From UBA2020 sp964551435 (GTDB lineage: Bacteria; Pseudomonadota; Alphaproteobacteria; Micavibrionales; UBA2020): a stretch of DNA of 64,000 nucleotides. The notes under the pieces were generated by a model. That model was not told the origin of the DNA. It was given only the letters and a program-made list of their open reading frames with translations, and did no database searches. The number at the start of each line of letters is the position of its first letter. Position 1 is the first letter of the stretch. Of the stretch, positions 43,801-53,118 are shown piece by piece. A program made the translations under genes and the position numbers. The stretch lies in contig CAZKBS010000006.1 of assembly GCA_964551435.1 (NCBI GenBank), forward strand, positions 38,426-102,425, read 5' to 3'.

Positions 43801-44409
43801 ATGACCATCCCGATGCTTCTTGATTTTTCCGGTATCGCGCTTTTTTCCGCGACGGGGGCGCTTTCCGCCTCGCGCAAGCAGCTGGATATTGTGGGCTTTA
43901 TGTTTCTGGGCACGATCACGGGCATCGGCGGCGGCACGCTGCGCGATTTGATACTGGATGTACCGGTGTTCTGGGTGCAGCAGCCGTATTATATCCTCAT
44001 CTGCGCGCTGGCGGCGGTGGTTGTGTATTTCACGGCGCATAGATTGGAATCGCGCTATCGTCTTTTGCTCTGGCTGGATGCGCTGGCGCTTGCGGCCTAT
44101 GGTGTTTTCGGCGCGTATAAGGGGCTCGGCGTTAGCGGTGCGCCGATTGTGGCGGTGGTCATGGGCATGCTGACAGGCACGGCGGGCGGTATCCTGCGCG
44201 ATGTGGTGGCGGGGGAGCCTTCCGTCATCATGCGGCGAGAGATTTATATGACCGCCGTTATCATCGGCACGATAGTTTTTGTTATTCTTGATGGCGCAGG
44301 CATGCCTGTGCCTGTATCGACCGTGATTGGGGCAGTCACTGTATTTGGCATTCGCGCGGGCGCGATTGCGCGGGGCTGGACATTGCCGCAATATAAACCG
44401 CGTCAGTGA
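43801..44409 (+). CDS. TRIC/UPF0126-family membrane channel
   Basis: 202 residues, seven hydrophobic segments in two similar halves, each with a glycine-rich helix (TGIGGGTLRDL at about 39-49 and TGTAGGILRDVVAGEP at about 125-140). This double GGxxRD signature defines the bacterial trimeric intracellular cation channel (UPF0126, YicG/YadS) family, which conducts potassium or glycine. The IS3-type fragment begins five bases after its stop. Confidence 0.9.
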   Translation: MTIPMLLDFSGIALFSATGALSASRKQLDIVGFMFLGTITGIGGGTLRDLILDVPVFWVQQPYYILICALAAVVVYFTAHRLESRYRLLLWLDALALAAYGVFGAYKGLGVSGAPIVAVVMGMLTGTAGGILRDVVAGEPSVIMRREIYMTAVIIGTIVFVILDGAGMPVPVSTVIGAVTVFGIRAGAIARGWTLPQYKPRQ

Positions 44410-44413
44410 CGGG

Positions 44414-44548
44414 TGACCTGCCCCCTATAAAAGAGTCCAGTCAGAAGTGTGATTCTGCTATTCATAATGGGTTTTTTACCGGAGGGCACAAGATGGCGAA
44501 GAAGACGTACTCGATGGAGCAGATCATCGGGCGCTTGCGGCACGCACG
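44414..44548 (+). mobile_element. End fragment of an IS3-family element
   Basis: TGACCTGCCCCCT at 44414 looks like the terminal inverted repeat of IS3-family (IS407/IS2-like) elements. After a GGAGG ribosome site, the ATG at 44493 begins MAKKTYSMEQIIGRLRHA, the usual start of the OrfA helix-turn-helix protein. Homology ends after about 18 codons, and the tail of the opposing cysteine-rich gene follows at once. No matching right end was found nearby, so only the first 135 bases remain. Confidence 0.75.
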
Positions 44549-44562
44549 GTGGTTTCGCCGCA

Positions 44563-47124
44563 TCAGGGCTTGTAGGGATCCAGTGCGCGTTTCGCCACGC
44601 CTGTCTCTTCTTCCGTCGCGCCTGCGCGGGGCTTGACCGGCGCGGACAACGGTGACGGGGCGGGCGAGGGCGACAATGTTCTTCCGCCTGTACCCGCCGC
44701 GCCCCCGCCAAGTCCGCTGCGCGGAGCAGGCGACGGCGGCATCGTGCGCGCACCTGTGCTTGTTGCCGCACCGCCAGTTGGCGCACCCAGATTGCGTGTG
44801 CCCATATTGCGCGTACCGGTCGTCCCCGTCGTGCCCAGTCCGCCAACACCCATATCCTTGCCAGAGGGGGCCTTGATGTCCTGACCGGCGTTTTTATCGA
44901 CCTGCCCCGTCAGAGAGTCCATGCTCCGCTCGCAGCAAGGAGATGTCACCCAGCCGTTACTGCTGAGTTTTTTGTTGCAAGGCGTTTGCGCCGGACGGCC
45001 GATGTCGGCAACACACTGCTTGAGCGCCGCTTCGTTCGCGCAGACAAGACGGAACTTATCTTCCTCGCCCCGCGCCGGGCCTTTGGCATAGACGCAAGCC
45101 CCTTTTGATTTCACAACCGCCGATGCGGCCAGCGCCAGATCTTCGGCGCTGCGGTCTTTCGTGCTGTAAGGCCGCGCGCTGGATGTTTCCACAGAGCCGC
45201 CAAATACCGATAGATCGCAGCAAGGCGCCGAAACAAAACCACCTGCACCCGAGGGCGCGCAAGCTGAAGGAAACGCTTTTTCGCAGGCTTCAAGCGCCGC
45301 GCCCTTTACGCAATGCGCGATGCGCGGGTCAAAACTGAGGCCTTTTTGCATGCCGCCGATACCGCAGCTGCCCTTGCTTTGCAGGTTTTGCGTTTTGACA
45401 AAAGCCTGCACCTCCTTCGCGCCCGGAATTTTGTCGAGCCCCGCAGTGTTCAAACGGCAGCAAAGCGTTTTCGATGCGCCTGCCGGATGTTTTTCGGTCG
45501 CCGCGCAATCGGGTGGCAGCGTGCCTTTGTAGCCTTTCAGGCAACGCTGGTAGATCGCATCGGTCACGCAGGTCACGGCCAGCGGGTCCGATTTTTCGGT
45601 GCTGCAGAAAGGTCCGCCCACGCCTGACGCCATGGATTTTGCAAAATCGCTGTTCCATTTGGTTGCCGCATCCATGCCGCTGCCCAGCAAGCAGCAGGGG
45701 CGCTGCATGCCGCCATCGGACGCCTTGACGCAAACATCGCCCAGTTCCGAGAAGCAGGAAGGCATCGCCGCATCTTCGCATACCAGGCTATTTTTCACGC
45801 TGCCCCATTTGCAAAGCGGTTCAAGTTTTTTAGCAACCTGACCAAGCAACGCGGATTGCGCATCACGGCGTTTCTTGTAAAGACCGCTCGACGGACAAAG
45901 TGTTTTTTCATCCGGATCGCCTGCAGGTTTATACGTATTACGGTACAAAAGGATTTTCGGATATTTCTGGCCAAAATAATTTTCACAAGCCGCGAGCGCG
46001 CTAGAAACGACCCCTTCGAACTCGCCATCGGTCATCAGCACGGCTTTTTCGGCTACGGGCCCGAAGACATTGTTGTTATAGGACGGCCATTCTTTGTAAA
46101 AGGCCTCGTTTTGTACTTTACCTTCGGATTCACCCAGATAACGCGCGTGCATGCCGGCGCAGACTTTTTTAGCTGTCGAAGCGGCCATGTTGCTGGCTTC
46201 GAAATAGCTGTAGCATTTTTTGTAGAGGATGCCGGCCAGCTCGCCATAGCCGTGCTTGCCGATTTCGGGCATGAACATGTTTTTATAGTACTCTTCCGGC
46301 GGGATATGCGGCCCGCCCACAATGCCCAGCGCCTCGGCTGTCGCACCCGCGCCGCTGATCACCCACTCAACAGCTTTGCCTGCAACACCGCTGCAGGCGG
46401 AAGCGGCGATGTCGCTGACAAGCGGTACAGACGATACACCCGTCCACTGCGCGCCCAGATCACAGGCTGCCTTGGGGCCGAGCGAAGTCACCATCCGCTC
46501 CAGCGCCGACACGAAGTCGGCGGATTTCACGGCATTCGCAATGAAAATAATATCGCCCAGCTTCTGGTCGACAATTTTTTCGTCTTTGAAATTGGTCATG
46601 AAAGCCGCATCGCATCCGCAATCCCAGTTCGTCAGCACCGTACCGACATAGGGGATCGAAGCGATTTTCGCATCTAATGTGGATTTTCCCTCTTCAATCT
46701 GCTCGCTCAGAAGCCCGCGCAGCGCCGTGGCATGGCTTGCGCCGAGAAAACGGTCACCAAGGGAATCAACAAAGATATAGGCCTGCTGGACAGGGTTGTA
46801 GGATTTGCACTGCCCGCCCGACATTTTCGGCAGCTGCGGCAGGCTTTGGAATTTGGATACTTTCAGCGCCGCGATAAATGCGACCAGAGAATAATCCTGC
46901 GCCACCGTATAGCTGACCACCGTTGACGCACAGGCCGGTTTTTTTATCGCGAATTTGGCGAATTCGATCTGATCCGAATTGATGCCCGCGATGGGGCCCA
47001 CAATATCAATGACCTTTTCAGGCGATGGCCAGCCCGCCAGCGCGGCACGCGGTGCGGCAAACGTCGATATCGCAAGTGCGCATGTAAAAACAGCCCAGAA
47101 AAAGAAAGTGCGTGTGAGATTCAT
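44563..47124 (-). CDS. Large exported cysteine-rich protein with four C-C-CC modules
   Basis: 853 residues from the ATG at 47124, chosen because the signal peptide (NLTRTFFFWAVF..ALA) begins there. The first 390 residues are mainly helical with scattered cysteines. From about 460 to 760 four modules occur, each with one or two single cysteines and then a CC pair: QRPCCLLGSG, KTLCCRLNTAG, SAPCCDLSVFG and TSPCCERSMD. The last 100 residues are Gly/Thr/Pro-rich. The many cysteines imply a disulfide-bonded periplasmic or surface protein. Not recognised. Divergent from the barrel gene at 47449, with a shared 324-base promoter region. The IS3 fragment abuts its 3' end. Confidence 0.85.
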   Translation of the reverse strand: MNLTRTFFFWAVFTCALAISTFAAPRAALAGWPSPEKVIDIVGPIAGINSDQIEFAKFAIKKPACASTVVSYTVAQDYSLVAFIAALKVSKFQSLPQLPKMSGGQCKSYNPVQQAYIFVDSLGDRFLGASHATALRGLLSEQIEEGKSTLDAKIASIPYVGTVLTNWDCGCDAAFMTNFKDEKIVDQKLGDIIFIANAVKSADFVSALERMVTSLGPKAACDLGAQWTGVSSVPLVSDIAASACSGVAGKAVEWVISGAGATAEALGIVGGPHIPPEEYYKNMFMPEIGKHGYGELAGILYKKCYSYFEASNMAASTAKKVCAGMHARYLGESEGKVQNEAFYKEWPSYNNNVFGPVAEKAVLMTDGEFEGVVSSALAACENYFGQKYPKILLYRNTYKPAGDPDEKTLCPSSGLYKKRRDAQSALLGQVAKKLEPLCKWGSVKNSLVCEDAAMPSCFSELGDVCVKASDGGMQRPCCLLGSGMDAATKWNSDFAKSMASGVGGPFCSTEKSDPLAVTCVTDAIYQRCLKGYKGTLPPDCAATEKHPAGASKTLCCRLNTAGLDKIPGAKEVQAFVKTQNLQSKGSCGIGGMQKGLSFDPRIAHCVKGAALEACEKAFPSACAPSGAGGFVSAPCCDLSVFGGSVETSSARPYSTKDRSAEDLALAASAVVKSKGACVYAKGPARGEEDKFRLVCANEAALKQCVADIGRPAQTPCNKKLSSNGWVTSPCCERSMDSLTGQVDKNAGQDIKAPSGKDMGVGGLGTTGTTGTRNMGTRNLGAPTGGAATSTGARTMPPSPAPRSGLGGGAAGTGGRTLSPSPAPSPLSAPVKPRAGATEEETGVAKRALDPYKP

Positions 47125-47448
47125 AGGGACACCTGCCGATTGAAATACATTCACAAAAAACGTGTGCCGTAGAGGCTGAGGCCGTATTCTACGCCTGCTG
47201 CCGCACCGAAGTAAAGAGGCGTCAGAAAGGTGGCAAAAGAATCTTCCAAATTACATGACGCCAGCAACAATCTCCGGCGTCGGCGCGTAAAGTAATTCTC
47301 GCCTTGGTGGGTATTTTCAGAATATTGTTCCTTTTGTTCAGTACGTCCGTAAGCCTCTCTTTTCTTTTTGCGGGGTCCTGCTATGAATCTTATATAGGCT
47401 CATCAAGAAAGTTTACTGCGCATTTATTTCCCTCCGGTGTCTTAAATC
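47125..47448. other. Divergent intergenic region of the exported-protein locus
   Basis: 324 bases between the cysteine-rich and barrel genes. Contains no convincing gene. The right part is rich in T and C (TTCCTTTTGTTCAG, CTCTCTTTTCTTTTTG) with TTATATAGGCT near 47390, a possible -10 element for the barrel gene. Binding sites could not be assigned. Confidence 0.4.
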
Positions 47449-49464
47449 ATGACCTCTCTTTTTTGTTTCCGATGCCTTTTGGCGGCTCTCGTCCTTGCGT
47501 TCGGGCTTTGCTGTGCCGCGCCTGTCGTCGCGGCTGATTTTATTTTTGTCCGCCCGGGCGATCCGGAGCGGATTTTCAGGCAAGACGATGCGCTGGTCAT
47601 TGAACTGCCCGCGAACCTCAGCGATGCCGAAGTGTCTTCCTTGTTTGTCGAGCTAGACGGGATCGACATCACGCAGCGCGTCACACTGGAAGGTACGCGC
47701 GCCGTCTTTTATCCCGCCAGCCCCTATGCCGCGGGCGGGCATGTGCTCCGGCTGGTGCGGCTTGGCCGTAACGGCAAGCTCGTCGAGATTGACCGTTGGC
47801 AGTTTCAGGTCACCGGCGTCGCACCTCCGTTGTCCCGAGAAACCTCGGTCGAGGGAAATATTGATGCCGTTTACACCGCCCGCGTCTGGGACAATACAAA
47901 CGACAACACACCGGAGCCGGACGTACAAAACCTGCAGGCGCAAGGCAGCCTCGACGTTGCCACACAAAAAGGCGCTTGGCGATACAGCCTGCGCGGCAAT
48001 GCCTTTGCCAACAGCGAACGCACACTGAACCCTTCGGGCGATGGAGTCGAGGTGGGCGAATATCTGTTGCGTGCCGAAACATCCGGCAGGGACATATCCG
48101 GCATGATCAGCCTTGGCAACCATGACATCGGCGTCAGCAACCTGTTAATGGATCAGTTTTACCGCCGCGGCGTTTCCGGTGTTGCAGACCTGTGGCAAGG
48201 GCGCGCGCAGCTGGCAGGCTTTGTCATGAACCCTGCCGCCGCGACGGGCAACCGCAATGCGCTCGGGCTTGAATTCGATCGTCAGCGCGTAACGGGCCTG
48301 CACACAACTCTCTCGCCTTTCGCGGCGCTCGGCGATCGTCTGACGCTAGAGGCGACCGGTTATGACGGCAAGGGCGATCCGAACGGCAGCGGTACAGGCA
48401 GCGCCGTCGGCGGCACGGTGCAGGATGCGAGCGGATACCAACTGGGCCTGCGCAGCACGCTCGTCAAGGACGTTGCCGCCCTGCGCATGCAATACGCACG
48501 AAGCCATGTCGATGCCGATCAGGCCGACCCGCTTGTGCGCAAAGAGGACAACGCCGCCTATGGCATCGATCTGACCCTGACCCCGCTCAAAAGCTCCACC
48601 GATGCGCAGGGCCGCTTGCGGCAATGGGAAATCGAACCCGGCTATTACCGCGCCGGCACATATTTCTCCTCTCTTCTCAATCCGTCACTGGAAAGCGACC
48701 GCGAGATCTGGCGTATTAAAAGCCGCTATCTCTACGGCAATTTCTCCCTCGAGGGCGAAGCGGCATGGATCACCGACAACGTCAACGACCACGCAGGTTT
48801 ACCGCATGACCGCTCGCTGCAAATTTTCCTGCAGGGCAGTTGGTCGCCGGAAAACGAAACATGGGGTTCGCCGGTTTTCTCCTTCGGCAGCGCTTTTTCC
48901 GACGATAACCGCCGCAAAGAGCCCTCGGGATTTGTCGGCACAGGGCTTGATAGCCAGACCCGCTCCGTCAACGGCGGCGTGGTGCTGAGCTTCGAGCGCA
49001 TAACATGGTCAATGAACCACACCTATACAAACATGGCGGACGGCACAGCCGAAAACATCGGATATGATTCACATTATACCGATCTAGGTCTTGAATACCG
49101 CCTGTCTGAAAATCTGACGCTGCGCCCCGGATTTCAATTCGAACTGCTAACGCAGGATGCCACCGGCACCAGCCGCAACGCCCATGTAAGCCTGGGGGCG
49201 CAGGCCGTCATCATCCCTGATAAGCTATGGAACAACACAAACTATTCCATGCAGATCAACAACGGCAATACCGCCGGGGGCCGCAACTATAACCTTGAAA
49301 GCGAATTCAACTGGCTTTTCAAACAAGCAGAGGTAAATGCGCCCGGATACGCGCTCGCCTTCTCTGGCATTTACAGCAATACCCGTGCCGCCGCTGATCA
49401 GGAACCGGAAGATCTGCGGTTGTTCCTGCGCCTCAAACTCTCTGCCCCTTTCGCCTTGCGCTAA
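47449..49464 (+). CDS. Outer-membrane beta-barrel protein
   Basis: 671 residues. A signal peptide ends at VVAA (about 29). A globular beta-rich domain (about 30-125) is followed by a long alternating polar/hydrophobic region with many aromatic residues (for example YRRGVSGVADLWQGRAQLAG, WSMNHTYTNM, YTDLGLEYRLSENLTLRPGF), which I read as an outer-membrane barrel. The final strand, LRLFLRLKLSAPFALR, lacks the usual terminal Phe. Not recognised. It is 14 bases from the next gene and certainly co-transcribed with it. Confidence 0.8.
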   Translation: MTSLFCFRCLLAALVLAFGLCCAAPVVAADFIFVRPGDPERIFRQDDALVIELPANLSDAEVSSLFVELDGIDITQRVTLEGTRAVFYPASPYAAGGHVLRLVRLGRNGKLVEIDRWQFQVTGVAPPLSRETSVEGNIDAVYTARVWDNTNDNTPEPDVQNLQAQGSLDVATQKGAWRYSLRGNAFANSERTLNPSGDGVEVGEYLLRAETSGRDISGMISLGNHDIGVSNLLMDQFYRRGVSGVADLWQGRAQLAGFVMNPAAATGNRNALGLEFDRQRVTGLHTTLSPFAALGDRLTLEATGYDGKGDPNGSGTGSAVGGTVQDASGYQLGLRSTLVKDVAALRMQYARSHVDADQADPLVRKEDNAAYGIDLTLTPLKSSTDAQGRLRQWEIEPGYYRAGTYFSSLLNPSLESDREIWRIKSRYLYGNFSLEGEAAWITDNVNDHAGLPHDRSLQIFLQGSWSPENETWGSPVFSFGSAFSDDNRRKEPSGFVGTGLDSQTRSVNGGVVLSFERITWSMNHTYTNMADGTAENIGYDSHYTDLGLEYRLSENLTLRPGFQFELLTQDATGTSRNAHVSLGAQAVIIPDKLWNNTNYSMQINNGNTAGGRNYNLESEFNWLFKQAEVNAPGYALAFSGIYSNTRAAADQEPEDLRLFLRLKLSAPFALR

Positions 49465-49478
49465 CCGAGGAAATAAAT

Positions 49479-50579
49479 ATGCCCGTTACTGCCCGTAAAC
49501 CCGCAGCACTGCTCAACGGACTTCTCTGCGCCGCCTTTTTTGCGATGGCCGCGTTGATGCTGCCTGCCGCAATGAGTCCCGCGCCCGCTGTCGCCGCGAT
49601 CACACAGATGACCGTCACCCCCACAACGCGGACGGTGCGGCCGGAACAGCCGGCACGCATCACCATCGTTTGGTCGCTGCGCACCGATGGCGGCGTGACA
49701 AAAACGGTCGAAACCGACGACGGAGAATTCCTGATCAACGGCGCGCCGGTACGCAACATACCGGCTCTGACCCCGCAGACCAAAAATGCTGCCGCGCCCG
49801 CCGCCTTTTTCAACTTTACCTTCACCGAAACCATCACCGTGCCGATGGATTTGATCCGGCAGGCGGCGCGCAACGGCGAAGAGCTTTCTTTCAGCCGGAC
49901 CTTCACAGACGACGGATTTGTGACGACAACCCTGCGCACCGTGCGACTGCCAATTGCCAGCGGCCTTGGTGGGCCGTTGTCGATCTCGCGGCTGCGCCTC
50001 GGATTTCCTGGTAACCAGACACTGTGCAACGCCACGGCCGGCGAAGATGTGACCGTGCGCGCCTTTGTTGAAGCCGAAGGATCGGGCATGCTGCGCGGCA
50101 GCTGGCAGCGCAGGCAGAACGTCGCCGACGGCCGTTTTATCACGCTGCGCACCGTACAAATCCCCGTCACAGCTGGCCGCAACCTCGAACTCATCAGTCC
50201 GCCCATTCCCGCGGGCAGCGGCGGGCGCTTTGATGTGCGCTTCAGGATCGACAGTCCCGCCCCGTCTTTTGCCGAGCCTGTCGTCACCTGCGTTGTTGCC
50301 GGCAGCGAAGCGCAAATGGTAAAGCAAATCCCCTCCGGCACGCTCGCCGAGATCATCTCGCCGCGCGACTTTATGCCACTTGATGCCGACACCAGCATCG
50401 CGTGGAAGCCCGTTGCCGGCGCCAAAGCTTATCTCATCGAAATTCTTGCCGACAAAGACGGCGCGCCCGTCGCGGCGCAGGAAGTTGGTGCGGGAGAAAC
50501 CGTCAATACCCTTTCCGCGCTGACGCTTGAAAAACTCGATCCCAAGCGCCGCTACATGGTACGCGTGATGGCCTATTGA
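49479..50579 (+). CDS. Exported Ig/FN3-like beta-sandwich protein
   Basis: 366 residues from an ATG with AGGAAA upstream. The signal peptide ends at VAA (about 40). An N-terminal Ig-like part (TQMTVTPTTRTVRPEQPARI) and a middle beta region with paired cysteines (TLCNATAGE, VTCVVAG) follow. The C-terminal segment has the FN3-like pattern IAWKPVAGAKAYLIEILAD and ends RYMVRVMAY. No enzymatic motif. Second gene of the barrel operon; a periplasmic or surface partner of the barrel is the simplest reading. IS5-type DNA begins 45 bases later. Confidence 0.8.
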   Translation: MPVTARKPAALLNGLLCAAFFAMAALMLPAAMSPAPAVAAITQMTVTPTTRTVRPEQPARITIVWSLRTDGGVTKTVETDDGEFLINGAPVRNIPALTPQTKNAAAPAAFFNFTFTETITVPMDLIRQAARNGEELSFSRTFTDDGFVTTTLRTVRLPIASGLGGPLSISRLRLGFPGNQTLCNATAGEDVTVRAFVEAEGSGMLRGSWQRRQNVADGRFITLRTVQIPVTAGRNLELISPPIPAGSGGRFDVRFRIDSPAPSFAEPVVTCVVAGSEAQMVKQIPSGTLAEIISPRDFMPLDADTSIAWKPVAGAKAYLIEILADKDGAPVAAQEVGAGETVNTLSALTLEKLDPKRRYMVRVMAY

Positions 50580-50624
50580 TGCGCAGCTGTTCAACGTCAT
50601 TTGAACAACAATCATTCCGCGCCC

Positions 50625-51459
50625 TAGGCTCAGGACCCATTAATTTATGGATTCACAGAGGCAAGGAGATATGATTGACTAAGGGAGGAGGTGTAGTCAT
50701 GAGTGAAGTATTTTATCTGTCGAAACAGCAATTCAACCGTATAAAGCCACACTTTCCGCGCTCACACGGCGTGGAGCGGGTGGACGACCTGCGCGTCATC
50801 AGCGGGATCATCTACGTGATCCGCAATGGGCTGCAATGGAAGGACGCGCCGCGGGTGTACGGCCCGCCCAAGACGCTGTCAACCGCTTCGTACGGTGGAG
50901 CCGTGCTGGCGTGTTAAACAGGATATTCCGCCGAGCGCGGCACACCCGACCGCCTGATGATCAACACGACGCAGCTGAAGGCGCACAGAACCGCGGCCAG
51001 CCTGCTAAAAAAGGGCTGTACCCCGCTGTATCGGTCGCACGAAAGGCGGCCTGAACTCAAAGCTGCACGCGGTCTGCGATGGCGATGGCAAGCCCGTTGC
51101 ATTATTGTTGACTGCGGGGCAAATCAGTGAGTACACGGGCGCAAAACGCCTGCTGCACCGCTTGCCGAAAGCAAAAGAACTGATTGCCGACCGCGGCTAC
51201 GACGCCGACTGGCTCCGCGCCACCCTTGCGAAAAAGGGCATCACGCCCTGCATCACGCCGCGCAGGCATCGAAAGAACAGGCTGCGCTACTGCAAAAAAC
51301 TCTACAAACAGCGCCACAAGATCGAGAACATGTTCAGCCACATCAAGGACTGGCGAAGGATAGCCATGCGCTACGACAGGTGCGCACACACCTTCTTCTC
51401 CGCCATCTGCATTGCGGCGGCATTCATTTTTTATCTTAAAGAAATGAGTCCTGAGCCTA
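50625..51459 (+). mobile_element. IS5-family (IS427-like) insertion sequence, decayed
   Basis: The ends GGCTCAGGACCCATT (from 50627) and AATGAGTCCTGAGCC (to 51457) are inverted repeats with one mismatch over 15 bases. Both are flanked by TA, the expected target duplication. Length about 831 bases. It lies immediately after the exported-protein operon. Confidence 0.85.
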
Positions 51460-51533
51460 ATGCAAAAATCTTAAACCTCCCGCGACAGATAAAAGCGGCG
51501 CGTGTTTCTTTGTCTAAATTGCAGGAAAAATAA
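50699..51533 (+). pseudogene. IS5-family DDE transposase, frameshifted and inactivated
   Basis: The first segment (50699-50917) starts MSEVFYLSKQQFNRIKPHFP and runs to the WKDAPRVYGPPKT region. The frame then changes, giving the first catalytic region around MINTTQLKAHRTAA. A third segment (51105-51533) contains LIADRGYDADWLR and the terminal Glu region KQRHKIENMFSHIKDWRRI. IS427-group elements can use one programmed frameshift, but here more than one shift is needed, and the first catalytic Asp (normally MIDxTxxKAHR) is Asn. The last frame reads past the right inverted repeat. Non-functional. Confidence 0.85.
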
Positions 51534-51548
51534 ATCTCTGCGCTGGTC

Positions 51549-51675
51549 ATACCCTGTTTAGGGTATTTACGACCACCATGAAAGGCGTTCACCTGTCATT
51601 ACGCCCGTGGAGCAGCCGCGCCGTGCGGCTCTTGGTGTTCCACGGGTTCCGCGTCCCGCGCCAAGGGACCTTGGC
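51549..51675. other. Highly structured non-coding stretch
   Basis: Three stems in 127 bases: ATACCCT-GTTT-AGGGTAT (51549-51566), a nested stem with CCCGTGGA (51604-51611) / TCCACGGG (51639-51646) enclosing AGCCGC/GCGGCT, and CCAAG-GGAC-CTTGG (51661-51674). No open reading frame fits. It lies just beyond the 3' end of the tRNA-Ser gene and could be a small RNA, an attachment or transfer site, or remnant element DNA. Orientation unknown. Confidence 0.4.
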
Positions 51676-51714
51676 TAGCTCGGGATACGGTGATGCGGAA
51701 TAAATTGGAGAGGG

Positions 51715-51804
51715 TGGCGGACAGGGTGAGATTCGAACTCACGGTAGAGTTACCCCTACTTTGCTTTTCGAGAGCAACGCCTTAAACCACTCGGCCACCT
51801 GTCC
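51715..51804 (-). tRNA. tRNA-Ser (anticodon CGA)
   Basis: 90 bases read leftwards. Acceptor GGACAGG/CCTGTCC, D-arm GCCGAGTGGTTTAAGGC, anticodon stem TTGCT/AGCAA around the loop CTCGAAA (anticodon CGA, reading UCG). A long class II variable arm, GTAGGGGTAACTCTAC, and T-arm GTGAG-TTCGAAT-CTCAC follow. The 3' CCA is encoded. All arms are intact. The integrase pseudogene lies 51 bases upstream of its 5' end. Confidence 0.95.
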
Positions 51805-51855
51805 TCTAAGCTCTAAAGCTGTCCATTTATAGTCAGGAGGGCCTGGATTTTCAAG

Positions 51856-53118
51856 TTAATTTTCAAGCCTGCTTTCCCCCTTATTTTTCCTTGGTTTTCG
51901 GACGTTAATTGCTGCCGCATCCAGCGTGTTTTTGATATGGGCGGCATAAAACTGCTCGATCATTTCTACCGAAGTTCGGCAGTTTTTGGCGATTTGGTAG
52001 ATGACGGCGCCTTCCATCAGGCGAAGGCAGATATAGGTATGGCGCAGGCTATAGGCCGTGCGTACGTTACCGTCGCGGTCATGTTTCAGGTTACAGTCGG
52101 CCAAGACTTGATTGATAAGGACGCTGCGTGTTTTGCCGAAGATTTTATCTGTCGGTCTTGCATTAGAGTGGCGTTCTTTCATTCGTTGAAGGGGAAGAAC
52201 CGCACCTATGGTGCTTTTGTAATGGCCGACACCGCGTTTGCCGCGCACCTCGATTTCAAGAATGCGCTCGTCTGTATCTTCATCTGTCACAATAGAGACA
52301 TCCCTGTATTCAAGGCGCGCGGCCTCGTCAGGCCGCAGACCCGTATTCGCCATGAAGAGAATGTAGTCGTGTAAATCTTCCCAAAGAGAGCGGTGTCTTT
52401 ACAAGGTTGGATTTTGTGCGCGCTTGTGTGAGGCTTCGTAGAACATTTTATATTCTTCGGGTGAAAACCATGCGCGGTGCATGATCTTTCCCGAGGTTTT
52501 ATAAGGCGCTGAAATATCCGGTACTTGTTGAATCCAGCCATAGCGGTGCGCCGTTTTAAGAATAAGGCGCAGGGTGACGGTTTCATGTTTAAGTGTGCTG
52601 CGCGAAGGTTTGCGTCCTTTATATCCTTCGGTCGTGCGCTTCATTCGATATTCCTGAACAAGCCCCGCGTTAATTTCCTCCACGGACTTGTCACCAAAGA
52701 AGGGAATAAGATGCACATTTATGCGCAGTTCATGGCCTTTGGCCACTTGTTCGTTCCGTTGTCCTTGAGTAACGATGTTGTATTCAGCGATAAACTTTTC
52801 CGCCGCTTCACGGAAGGTGGGGCCGGAAGGCTTCGCTGCCCGTGCCGCCCGAGGGGTAGGGACGGCATCCGGCGCAAGGTCGAACTTGCCCAAAAGTTTT
52901 GAAATCCGGCTTTGTTGTTTCCGGCGGCTGGCATCTATGTAAGCCGCCATATACCATTCGCGGGCAAATTCTTTTGCCATGGACAGGCTTTCCTCTTTGG
53001 TAGAGGTGCGGTGGTTCCTCCCGTTCATGTAGGTCGAGCATTGCCAGAATCTGCTTCTCTCGCGTTTGTAGAGGTGGACTTTGCCGTCCAAGAAGCTGTG
53101 GGTTTCAACGCTCATCAC
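51856..53118 (-). pseudogene. Tyrosine integrase interrupted by one in-frame stop
   Basis: 420 sense codons in one frame, broken only by TAA at 52399-52401. Before the stop (239 residues) are an N-terminal arm-type DNA-binding region and a SAM-like core-binding domain (FREAAEKFIAEY). After it the catalytic domain continues without a shift: LWEDLHDYILF, the first Arg in NTGLRPDEAARL, the HxxR box as SLRHTYI, and the nucleophile Tyr in MIEQFYAAH. Apart from the stop the enzyme is complete. It is next to tRNA-Ser, as in tRNA-targeting elements. It is probably inactive unless the stop is read through. Confidence 0.88.

Noticed and set aside
51856..52353. Separate short integrase gene
   Set aside because: It is in the same frame as the upstream half, with only one stop codon between them, so both belong to one interrupted gene.
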